From: Leucaena leucocephala
Taxonomy: Eukaryota; Streptophyta; Magnoliopsida; Fabales; Fabaceae
NCBI GenBank assembly: GCA_037074615.1
Contig: CM073570.1
Coordinates: 17,084,185 to 17,148,184, forward strand
Length of the DNA: 64,000 nucleotides
Direction: 5' to 3'
The translations under genes were made by a program, and so were the position numbers. The notes under the pieces were generated by a model. The model was not told where the DNA came from. It ran no database searches and saw only the letters and a list, made by a program, of their open reading frames with translations. The number at the start of each line of letters is the position of its first letter. The first letter of the stretch is position 1. Positions 49,331 to 61,164 of this stretch are shown one piece after another.

Positions 49331-49651
49331 CTCCTCCTCCTTATGATAGTACCTCAAAACAGTACTCAGCTAGCAAGCTGCTCCCCTCCTCTCCTCGAAA
49401 TTGCTTGAGTAAACCTTGTGTCCATTTCTTCCCCAATGAACATATTATGCTTCCCAAGAGAAACTACCTACAGATTCAGTATCCTCTCTGGGTCGACATA
49501 AATCTCACCCTTAACACTGAGTAAGTACCCAAAAGCACACTACTTTCCTTCTGTTCTCTATCCTCTCTCAACCTTCCAAACAGAATCCATACCCTCTGCT
49601 GTGATTATCTTATTGCCTCTTGTACTTCACGCTTGTAAAACACGGCAGGAC

Positions 49652-50368
49652 TAGGCCCTTCATTTACACGGGGTGAGTAATGGGCGGGGCAGGCTGGCCC
49701 GATGGTTAGCCCGTGTCCCGTCCATTTATTTTTTTATGGGCACGGGCTAGCCTATGCCCGTGCCTCAGCCCGTTTAAGCCCGTATTAAACGGGCTAGGCT
49801 GAATCCGTTTGGGTTCTAATGGGCATGGGCAGCCCGTTTATAAAAAATAAAAATATTTTTTTTATTTAAACCTATTTAAAGTTTTAATAACAATGAAAAT
49901 AAAACAACAATATTACATACATGATATGATTATTCATCCTAAAATTAGAAAATAAAATATCATAATAATAGCTACAAATTTATGACCACACAGTCTACAA
50001 TGCTTACATAATATAATCATTTATAATCTTAATTATTCAATTGGATTATGATTATACATAATCTACATTATATTTACTTGTGATGGTTGTAGATATAATT
50101 ACCCATACCTCTGCAAAATAAATTTTAAAAAATATATTAGTATGTAATAAAAATAAATTTAAATAAATATAATATAATAATTAATAAAAAAATATATGGG
50201 CGGGCTACGAGCTGCCCAATGGTCAGCCCGCAGCCCGCCCATATAATTTACTGTTTGAGCCCGTTTAAGCCCGCCCGTTACGTGTCTATTTTAGATGGGC
50301 TTAAACGGGCTTAAATAGTACTGGGTTGCAGGCAGGCCCATGGGCTCCAAGCTAATTGCTCTTCCCTA
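49652..50368. mobile_element. Degenerate hAT-type MITE with GC-rich ends
   Basis: The left part (tagcccgtgtcccgtcc, cagcccgtttaagcccg, ggcatgggcagcccg) and right part (gcccgcagcccgcccata, ttgagcccgtttaagcccg, ggcttaaacgggctta) form GC-rich complex inverted ends around an AT-rich centre. The outermost bases are tagg at left and ccta at right, like the hAT elements at 57307 and 31978. No convincing target duplication remains. Confidence 0.5.
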
Positions 50369-50912
50369 GTGCTGGTGGTAATCCGCAGTAACTTGACCAG
50401 TACAAAACATGGTATCACAAAGTAGCGATCCACAAGTAGACTCAAGAGAGATGGGTCACTTCCCTCCCAAAGACGAAAAGTAGAATGAATCGTAGTAATA
50501 GAATTTATTATGACTTGTATGCTTTATATGAATATTTTATTGATTTAATTGCATTGATAAATCTATGCTGATTATTTATGACTATCAACTCTACTTGTGT
50601 AGCTTAATTTAAATTATTTCGATTAGGAGGAAGGTGAAAATTTTAAATGCTGCTAAACAAATAGCGGAGTATCTTATAATTATAACGGAAATTAAAAATG
50701 CTGGATATAGTAGAGTAGGTAAAAATGAATAAGATGAATCCAAAGGGTGCAAAATGCGTGGGAAATGGGTAAATTTGAGCGTCACGGACACATTCACCCT
50801 CTCATTTCATGCTTTACAGAACTCTCCCGAATCCCTCTTTTCCTTCCCTCTCCTCCTCCTTCTTCAACAACCCCCCACCACCACCACAACATATCCTCTG
50901 CTTGACACAGCA
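50369..50912. other. Upstream region and probable 5' UTR of the GATA gene
   Basis: No repeat or additional gene recognised. The last 100 bases before the start are pyrimidine-rich (tccttccctctcctcctcct), as is common in plant 5' leaders. Confidence 0.45.
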
Positions 50913-51972
50913 ATGGAATGCGAAGCTGCTTTGAAAACCAGTTCTCGCAGAGACGCCAGCTTCAAATTCTGCCCTCAGGCGTTTCTCGAAGAGTTGTCCT
51001 CATTCAATTTGCAGAATCTCGCCCCTTCCGACGACTTCTTTGTCGACGACCTTCTTGACTTCTCCCACCAAGACGCCCTTCCCGAACAACCAGCCCCACC
51101 ACAACAGCCCCAGCACCGTTATGTTCCTGTTTCTCCTCGCCCGCAGCACCAAACTTCCCACACTTTTTCTGTCAAAGACGAATTCTCCTCCGGCGAACTC
51201 ATCCTTCCGGTACTTTCTTTCATTTCATTCATCACAAGACCGGTTTTCAGCTATTTTCTGCCTCCCCTTTCATTGTTGTTGATCAAAGTTGCAATCTTTA
51301 CAGGCGGATGATGAAGCACACTGGGAGTGGTTGTCTCATTTCGTCGAGGATTCCTTCCTGGAATGCTCCGCCACGTACCCTGCCGGAACTTTACCGGAAA
51401 TTCCGAAGACCGAGGCGGAGAAACCACTTGAATCCGAAACCCCTGTCGCGGCCTCGCCCTGTTTCCTCGCTCTGGTTCCTGCCAAAGCCAGAAGCAAAAG
51501 AACACGAACCGGAGTTCGGGTCTGGTCACTGGGCTTTCCTCCTATCGCCGAGTCATCATCATCCTCAACCTCCTCCTCACCATCCTTATCTTCGTCTCCT
51601 TACAGTACATGGCTAAGTTATGACAACCTCAATCCGCAGCTCGTTAGCTCCGAAACGAAGCCACCTACAGCGAAGAAGCCAAAGAAAAGGATGGAGACGG
51701 CTCCGGCCCAGCGGAGGTGCATCCATTGCGGCGTGCAGAAGACCCCGCAGTGGCGGACGGGGCCGTTGGGAGTGAAAACATTGTGCAACGCATGTGGAGT
51801 CCGATATAAATCAGGTCGACTTTTGCCCGAATACAGGCCCGCCTGTAGCCCGACATTCTCAAGCGAATCACACTCGAATCACCACCGGAAAGTGCTGGAG
51901 ATGAGGCGGAAGAAGGAGATGAGTGAGATGGGGTCGGGTATGGAGGCTCCGCCAGTGGTCCCCAGTTCTTGA
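50913..51972 (+). CDS. GATA5: GATA transcription factor, subfamily A (GATA5-like)
   Basis: Two exons, 50913-51209 and 51304-51972 (TGA), join in phase to give 321 residues. The start MECEAALKTSSRRDASFKFC and the acidic segment DDFFVDDLLDFS are typical of GATA5-type factors. A conserved middle block is HWEWLSHFVEDSF, then VPAKARSKRTRTGVRVWSL and a long serine tract. The class IV zinc finger lies at residues 238-263: CIHCGVQKTPQWRTGPLGVK followed by TLCNACGVRYKSGRL, i.e. C-X2-C-X18-C-X2-C. The basic tail EYRPACSPTFSSESHSNHHR and EMRRKKE follow. It would bind GATA sites in the nucleus; relatives act in light, sugar and growth regulation. The frame is open upstream to about 50754, but MECEAALK matches the family start. 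No defect is visible. Confidence 0.93.
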
Positions 51973-52275
51973 TTAGGGGGTAAAAAATCTAGGTAGGAGA
52001 AAAATAGACAAGTAAGGAATAGAATAATCAATTTAGAAGAGAGAAGCCTGGCTGGTGTAATATTTTTTTTTTTGAAAAAATGATCATGTGGTTGGTGCGG
52101 TAGGTGTTAGTCGTTTGTAACTGATTGAGAAGACTTTGGTTTGTAGTCTTAATTGAGAGGAGGAAAAGGGTTCGTTTTCAAATATGGGGGGAGTGCTGGA
52201 AATTACCAAATTAGGGATGGGAAAGCATGGGCTTTGAAGTGGTTGAAACTTTGTTTTGTTAGTACACAAATTTTT

Positions 52276-52438
52276 AGAAAGGGGTTAGACTCACCCACGA
52301 TCTAAGGGTAGGACGAAGTCTCCCTTTCTCTTAGGAAATACCAATATTAGGCAGGGCGAGCCGTCTATTATCTTCAGGCATAAATATAGGTATTCAAGAA
52401 TTAGGATGTCTCCCTAAACGCCACGAATATTAATATGT
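52276..52438. repeat. Dispersed repeat family R1, copy 3
   Basis: Shares gttagactcacccacgatct, then ggaaataccaatattaggca, gggcgagccgt and gatgtctccctaaacgccac with the copy at 8680-8936 in the same orientation. Confidence 0.65.
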
Positions 52439-52964
52439 ATGAGTTTTCTTTTATAGAAACTAGGAAATATTTTTAATCAATAGCTTAAAAGATTAATTCT
52501 CTTAAAATATATGGATATTACTAATAATTATTTGTAAATGGACGTTACAAGCTCCCATGGGTTAAAAACTGCGGCTTTGACCTTGTCCTTTCCCCCCTTC
52601 AGTAGCTTCTGAGAGCATATTTCACTCGCCACTTTTTAAAATTATTTTTTATTTTTACATTATTTTTGTTTGACTTGGTGGTATTCATAGAATATATGAT
52701 CTGGATGATTCAAGCATGTATCTAAATTCTTAATATAAAAGAGTGACATGAAATAATGAAATGCAGGAGCAACATTGCAAAGAGATGGGTAAGCGGAAAG
52801 AAGAAAGAGTGTTGTAAATAAGGCAAAATGGGGAATAGCTGAGTTTGTGTTGTGTGGGGGAGAGTGGGGGTAAGCCATTATTTTCAAACCAACCCAATTT
52901 GGGAGTGTAAAATGCTAATATGATCTTCCATATATTTAATGCCACTGTTATTATTAATGAGAGT

Positions 52965-53155
52965 TATTACAGATAATAAAAAATATACCCGTATCCCATA
53001 AAATATGAGTTTTATTTTTGTTATTATTGTGAGAATTCTTTTAGTAAACGATTTTGTAAGTCTCCTATAAATATTTTCTAAATTTTAAAATATTATTATG
53101 ATCTTAGTATAGAATTGGTGTCGATCATACTTAAATTTTTTATACAAATAAAAAA
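52965..53155. repeat. Dispersed repeat family R2, copy 3
   Basis: Shares gagaattcttttagtaaacg, attttgtaagtctcctataa and aattggtgtcgatcatactt with the copies at 8060 and 14235. Confidence 0.55.
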
Positions 53156-53214
53156 TTAATGCTACTTTTCACTTTGCTTCTATTTCATTCATTTCCACTA
53201 TTAGACCTAACAAG

Positions 53215-53216
<2 letters not shown>

Positions 53217-53254
<38 letters not shown>
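53217..53254. repeat. (AT)19 microsatellite
   Basis: Thirty-eight uninterrupted bases of alternating AT. Confidence 0.95.
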
Positions 53255-53256
<2 letters not shown>

Positions 53257-53676
53257 ACATAAGAATTATATTCCCATGGGTACCCAGAAAAGTATACTCA
53301 TTATAATTTATGAGTGAAATGCAAGGAACTTGCAAATTGTGTATAGCAGCAAGGGGGCCCTGAGTCACATCTCCTGTTAACCACCTGTTTCTTTTTTTAA
53401 AAAAAAAAATTAGAGAAATGAAAAAGGTGGCCACTTGGTTCATGTAAAAATTAATAATATGGGGGGCACAAACGTTATTTTAAGCCAAAATAGAGAGAGT
53501 TGTAAGTATAATAAGCAATTGCAACGAGTGGAGTGGACCACGCTATGGTGGGAATTCCCATATAATGCGCCCTTTTCTTAAGCTTCTGGATAAGCTTACG
53601 AGCCCTCCCTTTAGTTAAATTGTGTGATCGATTACTGGGAAAAGTTTCAGAAGGGGGAAACAAATGCCTTCCGGCC

Positions 53677-54205
53677 TAGAGTTGGGAATAACTGGCGATC
53701 TGCACAGCCCGTAAGTCAGCCTGAGTTGGCCCCGTTACCCGCTAGCTCCTCACCACTTTTTTTAAAAATATTATTTTTTTAATATTTTTAAAAAATATTA
53801 TTTTTTATTTTTAAAATACTAATAAAAAATTACTACTAAGATAATATAAAAAATTATAATATCATGCTATTAAAACTTTCTATTTTTTATAAAAATTTCA
53901 AATTTTATAATTATAAATTTAAATAAGTATTAATAATATAAAATTAATAAATTATAATATGTCAATACATATTAATAAATTAATAATTATCTTTATTAAT
54001 ATTAGATAATAAAAATATTTAAATAAAATAAATAATAATAATAATATTTTATTTTAAAAAAATATGTTAAGGTTAACCCGTTTAAAAAAATAAGTTAATT
54101 TATCAATAACCTATGAGTTAAAAAGTGACAGATTGTGCAACATGCTACTAAACGGCCTCTTTAACAGGGTTATAAAACGGGCACAATCCCATTTTATCAG
54201 CTCTA
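53677..54205. mobile_element. Degenerate hAT-type MITE
   Basis: The left end tagagttgggaataactgg, followed by cccgtaagtcagcctgag and ccccgttacccg, is mirrored by a right part with gttaacccgttt, acgggcacaatcccatttta and the terminus cagctcta. The centre is almost pure A/T. Terminal tagag/ctcta fits hAT ends. The flanking eight bases do not match, so the insertion is old. Confidence 0.5.
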
Positions 54206-55075
54206 ATAGCCACATTAAAAGAGAGATCCACGTTCAGCCCTTGCTCGGTTTTTATTCTTGGGCCATGACGGGGTGAACAAATCATGGAAGCCTTTGTTTT
54301 GTGAAGATGGATTATTTCCTAAACTATCAAAACTATTTAAAATATATTTAATTTAAATATTATTTTATTATAATTTTAATTATGACATTAAAAGAAATAT
54401 CATAATTTTTAAAGGTATAGATTTATACTTGAAGATAATAGATAGTTTATCCTACCCGATATTATTATTACCTAAAAGAAAAGGAGATTTTGTCCTACCT
54501 TTATATCGTAACTAAATCTAATCTCTTTTTAAAAATTTTTATATAAAAAAAAAAGAGTATTTCCTGAACTGATTATAAAATTATTTGACAAGGAACTCCG
54601 ACTTGTGTGCCTGTCTTTCTTATGTGAAAATGAGTACCCCTGCTGCTTCTACTGAACTTCATTTTAGAAAGGCCCAGCATTATAAGCCAATGCACCTACA
54701 GGGCGACCACTCCAACAGCATATGAATTCAAAATAAAGCACATCCGTTCGTTTCACGCAAGTTCAAAGTTTAGAAATACTTATTAAGAAATGTAAAAACT
54801 TTTTTCATTCTAAGCATAAAAAAAATTATATCTTTTATTAAATAAATAATAATTAAAAAAAAAAAAGCAGCATGCCTGTTCGTCTTTATTCTTGATCTCA
54901 ACATTTTCTGCGTATATGGCTGGTCTCTTGATATGCTCACATAGGCTCTCTAAATATGGCACAAGTTTATAGTTTGCCTTTGTATATCGTATATCATAGT
55001 AATCTCAAATGCTCCACCAATATTTAATATTTCATTCCCTCCTCCAAACTCACGCCATGAAAGCTAACCGATATG
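54206..55075. other. Intergenic, no genes recognised
   Basis: AT-rich sequence downstream of the glycine-rich gene. No coding exon, repeat element or RNA gene is recognised. Confidence 0.45.
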
Positions 55076-55568
55076 TCAAGTTGCGGCCTGCTCTTCTTTG
55101 GATTTATATTTCTTCTCCCCCTCCGGCCACATCCCCTTTACCCCCGCCTCCCCAACCCCATCCCCACCTCCCCCTCCTCCATCGCCACCACCTCCCCCGC
55201 TGCCACCGCCTCCTCCACCACCGTTACCAATTCCTCCCACCCACCCACCCCCCAAAATGACCTTTCCCGTTCCCTCCTCCCCCTCCCCCTCCAACCCCCC
55301 TACCCCCATTATTGTTCTTTCTTCCCCGTCTTTCGTGTCTACCTCTACCTCTTCCACTCCCTCCTCACCCTCCTTTTCCACCGTTATTGCTCACATCCGT
55401 ATTCGTCTCGACCGCCATTTCATCAGGACTTATAGTTGTAGAATTAACGAGCTGGACAGCGCCGTCTACTTTCTCCACGTGATCTTTGTTTCTCCCATCA
55501 ACCAAACAAGCACCCAAGGCCACCACAAGTATCAGAATAATCCCGAAAACTCTTCCCATGATCTCCAT
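55076..55568 (-). pseudogene. Secreted glycine-rich protein gene, reading frame interrupted
   Basis: The minus-strand ATG at 55568 opens a signal-peptide-like start (MEIMGRVFGIILILVVALGA) and continues NKDHVEKVDGAVQLVN to SNNGGKGG, then stops at TGA 55367-55365. From just before that point an overlapping frame, offset by one base, stays open to 55076. It encodes an acidic segment and a Gly-rich repeat (IGNGGGGGGGSGGGGGDG) ending EGEKKYKSKEEQAAT. A secreted Gly-rich wall protein is the likely ancestor, with a small indel near 55370 separating leader from repeats. The alternative is a 67-residue secreted peptide followed by non-coding GC-rich DNA. A canonical TATA box lies 53 bp upstream of the ATG, so the locus is probably transcribed. 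Confidence 0.55.
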
Positions 55569-55620
55569 CTCTGTTATTCCTCAACCCAACGATGCATATA
55601 TGGCTACTCCTTCACCCCAT

Positions 55621-55630
55621 CCTTTTATAC
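55621..55630 (-). promoter_or_regulatory. TATA box of the glycine-rich protein gene
   Basis: On the minus strand the sequence is gtataaaagg, a canonical TATA box 53 bp upstream of the start codon at 55568, giving a predicted leader of about 25 bases. Confidence 0.65.
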
Positions 55631-57306
55631 CCTTTGCATTATGATCCCCATTCACAACCGAGTGCAGTCCCCACACTAACACAAACCGTAAGCCTCACAT
55701 AAGGCTGCAAAAGTTAGGTCACTAGACGATGAATTGATCCTGTCATTTTCCTTGCACTTCAATTTGTCCCCACTCCTATTTCTTACTTAATTCCTGACAC
55801 ACTTCTACCCTTCACTAACCCTTCCAAACCTACTGGGTTTTTTAGCTACAAATAAACATCTTATCTGCTTAAACTGGCTACAATGTGTATATATAGATAA
55901 TTAACGTTAATGTTTTAAATAAGACCATATATCTGTCTATCTGTCCTATGTGCGCATGATTAGAAGAAAAGACAAGCTGACGAGGCTCGCATAAGCCTTA
56001 ACTTTACGGAGTTGTCATTCAATAATAATTTAAGTAGCGTACGTTCAATCCGAGATTAATATTTAGTATAATATCTTCCAATTAAACATCCTTTTTCAGC
56101 ATGCATGACACCAAATACCCACTAAGGAAAGGAATCCGCGACGCTAGGCGCATATAATAGAGTACCCATGTGATTTGTTGAGTGGGTGGGTGTTGGGGCG
56201 CTTTTGCTTAACGATGAGAATTGTGCACGATAGCGGTGCAAGTTGCAGCATCGTCTTCAACACAATACAAAAAGGTGATTCCCGAGGGACAGTATTTAGA
56301 TATCTAGTTTTTAAGTGTTTTTCGCGAGTTCTTTTTAATGATCGAACAAAAAACATTTGCTTTCTTCAACTATATAACGTCTTCTTGTGAAGAGGTTGAT
56401 AGTAAATACCTCAAAAAACTAGATGTACCTAAATCTTGGTTGTCATAAGCTACAGAGATGAGATTTGATGGGGGAATCTAGGAAGTTCATTACAAGACAA
56501 GGTTGATGGGTTGTGCCGGTACAGGTTGGTGCCAAAGGGAAGAGGTTGTGGGTGGAATAGAATTCAACATGAGGCCACCACGCAAGTACGTAAATATTAA
56601 AAATGTGCGGCGATGATTTAATTAATCTTAAATGAAGTAGTCTATTTGGAATCCAAGTTTTGTTGCTTTGGAGTATATTTTTCATGGAATTAATTATATT
56701 AATGCGCAGGGCAGAGATCAGAGTGATATTTTGAATTTGTTGAGAGGACAAATTGTAAATTTCAAACTTAATTTGTTGAGAGTGATCTCCGGGTTGGCCT
56801 TATGTTGGAAAAGTTATCTATCCCAGTTCTTATAGGCATTTAGTAGTCCCCTAAGATAACAATGTGGAATATTACAGTACCAACTCTTCAACGCATAGAA
56901 TCACGTGACACTTGTAATTACAAATTGATATGGGGCTGTATTTAAGTCTACGGACTTAGTTGCAATCATTCGTATGATACGATTACGAATTCGATTTATT
57001 AGAAACAACCAATTCTAACAGCTGTTGTTGTCAGCATATATGTAATAATAACAACAATAAACCTTATCATATTAAATAAAATCGATTACATAGATCATAT
57101 GATATTATTGTGCTCTATTAACATATCTACGTGTGCCAAAAATTTCTTTTCTCGTCAGCTTCGTCACGTATCGGTCTCTCATTTTTTTAATTGCTAAGTA
57201 TAGATATTTTCTATTGTAGGCAATACCATTTGATGTACTCTTGAACAATAAATATAAGTACCACTTTCAAAAAAAATTAAATTTTAGCTGAAAATATTAT
57301 AAAAAA
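55631..57306. other. Intergenic, no genes recognised
   Basis: Upstream DNA of the glycine-rich gene and beyond. Overlapping open frames on both strands near 56144-56390 have no family resemblance. Confidence 0.45.
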
Positions 57307-57914
57307 TAGGGGTATCCAAATATGTCCCATCTCGGGTGTCCTGACCTGGTCCCGATGATTTCGGGACAGGTCCATCCCGTCCCGTCCCGAAAAGGACCGG
57401 ATTGGGAAATCATCAGGACGAGACAGAGGGAAGGTCGGGAAGGGACGGGTCGTGGCCTAACCCTCGGGATTCCCATCTCGACCCTATTTTTTTTTTAAAA
57501 AAAAATATATATTGCATTCTCTTATATTTCTCACTTTGTACACTCTTCTCAAGCTCTCCATCTCTCTTTTCTTACACTTTACTTGCCCCCAGTCATAGGT
57601 CTCGCTAGTCGTCACTCTCATACAAATATTTTTATTTACAAATATTTCTATACATATATTTTTATTCTTTCTTACTATTATTTTTTCCTCTTATCTGTGT
57701 AAGTTATCATTTTATATTAGGGAGGAATATTTGTATTTAGAGAAAATTGCCTTGTTATTTTATATAGAATGATTTATTGAGATAAATTTATTATAATATT
57801 TTTTAAAAAAAATCGAGAATTCCCGTCCCGTCCCGAACCCTGGACCGGGACAAAGTCGGGACGGGACACGGGATGGGGTTGTCCCAGTCCTGACCTGTCC
57901 CATAAACACTCCTA
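57307..57914. mobile_element. hAT-type MITE with perfect 8-bp target duplication
   Basis: The 608-bp element begins taggggtatccaaatatgtc and ends cataaacactccta. GC-rich inverted arms rich in gtcccgtcccg and cgggacggga enclose an AT-rich centre. It is flanked by ataaaaaa at 57299-57306 and 57915-57922, the 8-bp duplication expected of hAT insertion. The open frames inside arise from the GC-rich arms and are not genes. Confidence 0.8.
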
Positions 57915-60044
57915 ATAAAAAATTAACTACTTTTACTATACCCTTGCCCACGGGATCTGTTGCCTTAAAATCAGGAGCCACTAGCCAACGCAGCCAAGCA
58001 GTAAGCACATAGCGAACTATTCATTAAAGGAGCGCCCACACAATGTGGTAAAAAAAATTCAAATTTCTACTGCAAATGTGTCTACTTTTAACTTTGGAAA
58101 TGTGTCTATATTTAACTTCTGACAGTATCTTAAAATTGTTTTTAATAGGAAAATAAGTATATTCTTTAAAAAAAATCCCACTCATATAACAATTTGGATG
58201 GTACGTTTTGATTAACTTTTTTTTAAAGGAAAGGACCATAGGCTCAACGCCATCAAAATTCCTCTCTGCCTTCTACTGAACCAAATAACAGACTCTAGAC
58301 GTTACTGGATCAGTACGAGATTTTAGACTTGACCATTTTGCAATAGATTTTACTGAATAAAGATTTTAAAGATATTTTGGCATGGCGTTTGTTTGTTCAT
58401 TCTGATTGTATTGTATTGGTCCAGCCACCACGTGAGCATAAAGAGAGGGATCCGTTCAAGTTGAAATTGGAGCAATAATTGAGATAACGAGTCTTCTCCA
58501 CTTCTATTTCTATCTGTGTTTGTGTGCCGAGATATAAATCTTATACATAATGGTAATGTTGCTCCTCTTGAAGCCAATATGAACATATTAGCGTTTTATT
58601 TTCATATCTGTTGACGACAACGTGCAAATAATACCCCCTAGCCAGTGGAGGACTTTGAAGTCATATCTACAACTCAAATGTATACTATAGTAAGTATAAA
58701 GTTCTCTTGAAAGAGGATTATCTAGTGTGTGAAAATTACATATATCCATCGTTAGAGGGCCCTACAAATATGAACAAAAAAAATCCAGAAGGGCCGTTTC
58801 TTGATGAGATGGCGTGACATAATTAATGGAGTGGGATATTAATGAATAATTAACTTGTAAGGGATATTAATGAATAATTAAATTAGGTCTATGAGCCTGA
58901 GGGCTATACCCTAATATTGGTAGCGGACTGGTATTAAACCTACCTAAATTTTTTTATACTAAAAAGAATTATAAAAGATCATAAAAAAACCGGATTAATA
59001 ACCATTTCATTTGAGTTTCATGGCATTTCTTTGCTTCTAGCTACTGTTATGTTAAAATGATAAATAAGGGCCTCTGCTCTTTCTTAATGAGAAAATATGA
59101 GGGGAGAGAGAGAGAGAGAGGACTACATATATGTTATGTTGTTCCCAACAATTACATTTTGAAGTAATTAAGGTGTGTGTGAGACATGTATTTTAAAGAT
59201 ATTGGACACCCTATCTTTATTTTTTAAAAAATTATTATTAAAAGAGTATTAATAGAAGTGATTTTTTTTATAAATATAAAGAATATATATTATATTTAAG
59301 ATTAAAATTAATTTTTTTAATTAGTTTCTATAAAATCTTTGAATGATCTAAAATTTGTGATTCCTAAAATATTATTCAATACTTTTACAAAAATTATTTT
59401 ATAAATTAAAATACTTTGAGCACACACACAAATAATATGTATTGAAAACTGTACTGAATAATTTTGAACAAAGAATTTGAGGGAGAAATTTTGAAAGTTG
59501 AGATTAATCAACCTGTAGACGGAATTAATATTTAACACCTCAAAGGTTTAAAAATCATTATATTTATGCTACGATCATTTCGGATTTGATTCATGCTGGT
59601 GAACGAATAGATATAGAAACGAAGATATATATCATGTTTTAAGAAAGTTTTTAAAAGGAAAGGCTAGCCATATCATTAAGCTTGTCAACCTCACCACTTT
59701 AAGCAAATTCCTCACCGGAGCTAAACTCGTAAATATTTATTTTTATTGGTAAATAATTATTAAAAATATATAATTAAAATATAAAAATGACTAACAATTT
59801 AATTTAAATATATTTAAAATTTAAATAATTGAAATTAAATCTATAAAATGCTAAACTCAGACAAATGAATTTACAACTTTAATAAAGTTTGCTGCAATGA
59901 GGGAAAATTTTGACAATTATTTATAAAATAAAAAAAATGTTTGGGTTAAAAGGATGTTATGAATAAGATGAGAAATAGTAATATTTTAGAGTGCATCATC
60001 GGCATCCTTCAAAAAAGAGGAAGCTCCTAAATAAACTTAAATAT
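57915..60044. other. Intergenic, no genes recognised
   Basis: AT-rich sequence. Contains a repeat R2 copy at about 58870-58990, a short direct repeat (gggatattaatgaataatta, twice near 58830-58880) and a (GA)n tract at about 59105-59121. No gene is recognised. Confidence 0.45.
58870..58990. repeat. Dispersed repeat family R2, partial copy
   Basis: It retains gagggctataccctaatatt, a gactggtattaaacctacct segment and a tactaaaaagaatt end, matching the right half of the copies at 8060 and 14235. Confidence 0.5.
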
Positions 60045-60512
60045 GATAGGTTTATTTGGATAAGATTTTACAAATAAATTTATAAAAAAATTTGGATAGC
60101 TTATAAAAAATAATTTTTAAAAAAATTTATAAAAAAATGGTTTTAAATAAATGAGTATTAGAATAATTATTTCCAAAAGTACTTTTATTATTTATAAATT
60201 ATAAAAAAGGGTATGAATATTAAATGAAGAGAGATAAGAGATAAGAGGAGAGAGGAGAAATGGTATAAGAAAAAAGAGGAGAGATGATGTAAGAAAAAGT
60301 AGAGATAATATAGTAATTGATTAGTTCATAAACTCTTTTACTGTTCCATAAGCTACTCTGATCGGTTTATTTAAAATTTTAGTTTTAAACTATAGTTTAC
60401 TCTAAAAACTCGTTTGAATAAATATGACTATTTATTTTAAAAATTTTATAAATATAGATTTTGTCCAAAAAAACCTTATAAAATTACAGTTTATGTGATT
60501 CCAAACAGGCTT
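60045..60512 (-). mobile_element. MITE family F, copy 6
   Basis: Minus-strand member: left end ggtttatttggataaga, the purine tract gagataagaggagagaggag, attagttcataaactctttt, and right end gtgattccaaacaggctta. Ends are inverted tttgga/tccaaa. Confidence 0.65.
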
Positions 60513-61019
60513 AGATATTAATATCAAATATTGACGATACAACTTCCTCTTATTAAAATTGTTTGTATATTCAGACTTAATTAAGGTGACAAATGAAACT
60601 GAGAACAAATCTCATCACCGTCCGACACAAATATCCTTCCTTGTTCCGCCGTTTTACTTTTGCCTTCTGATTAAGCCGTACGTAGAGTGATTAATTGACG
60701 CTACAAGGTTTGAACATCCTAAAAGATTATTTTGACTTTGCAAAGCTTGAAAGTGACGTCTTCGTCCCTAAGCCTTTTTGTCTTGGTACTTACTTGATAG
60801 CCACAAGTTTCTCCTACTCCTATCTATTAAATAGAAGTTCAGTTCTTGTTTTCCCGCAAATATAAAGTCAGAGGCTAGGTAATGATCAACCAAAACTTAT
60901 ATAGCGCGTGACGTCATGCATGTAGATAGCTAGTTTTATATGCAAGCTTTTCTTTTTGGCCCTCAGGAATTTCATTACTCAGGAAACGAAACAGCAGAAC
61001 GAAGTCTGATGTAGAATGA
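60513..61019. other. Intergenic between MITE and LINE
   Basis: About 500 bases of mixed sequence. The LINE 3' end is taken to lie near 61020 but the exact boundary and target duplication were not found. Confidence 0.4.
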
Positions 61020-61164
61020 TAAACGACAGAAGGAATAAAGCATATAAACTAGGCTACAATTAACCGATTCCTTCTCTATCAGCATCCAGAGCAAACTGGC
61101 CATCAGTAGTGGTTTTCCCAACATGAGCTTCACGAAGTAAGATAGTAGCTAGAGGAGGTGGCGA

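Larger units (their letters stand above)
45396..49651. other. Intergenic, with one doubtful small open frame
   Basis: About 4.2 kb. A palindromic TGACGTCA-like site (ctgacgtcac near 45492) and a tatata run near 45664 precede an ATG at 45725 that opens 67 codons. A partial MITE F copy lies at 46840-47085 and a TTTCCC tandem at 49303-49330. No gene is firmly recognised. Confidence 0.45.
51973..53676. other. Intergenic with two dispersed repeats
   Basis: Holds the 3' UTR of the GATA gene, a repeat R1 copy at 52276-52438, a repeat R2 copy at 52965-53155 and an (AT)19 tract at 53217-53254. Nothing coding is recognised. Confidence 0.5.

Noticed and set aside
50754..50912. Longer start for the GATA factor
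   Set aside because: The frame is open, but the segment is pyrimidine-rich 5' UTR-like, and MECEAALK at 50913 matches the family start.
57402..58008. Open frames near 57.4-58.0 kb on both strands
   Set aside because: They come from the GC-rich arms of the hAT-type MITE.
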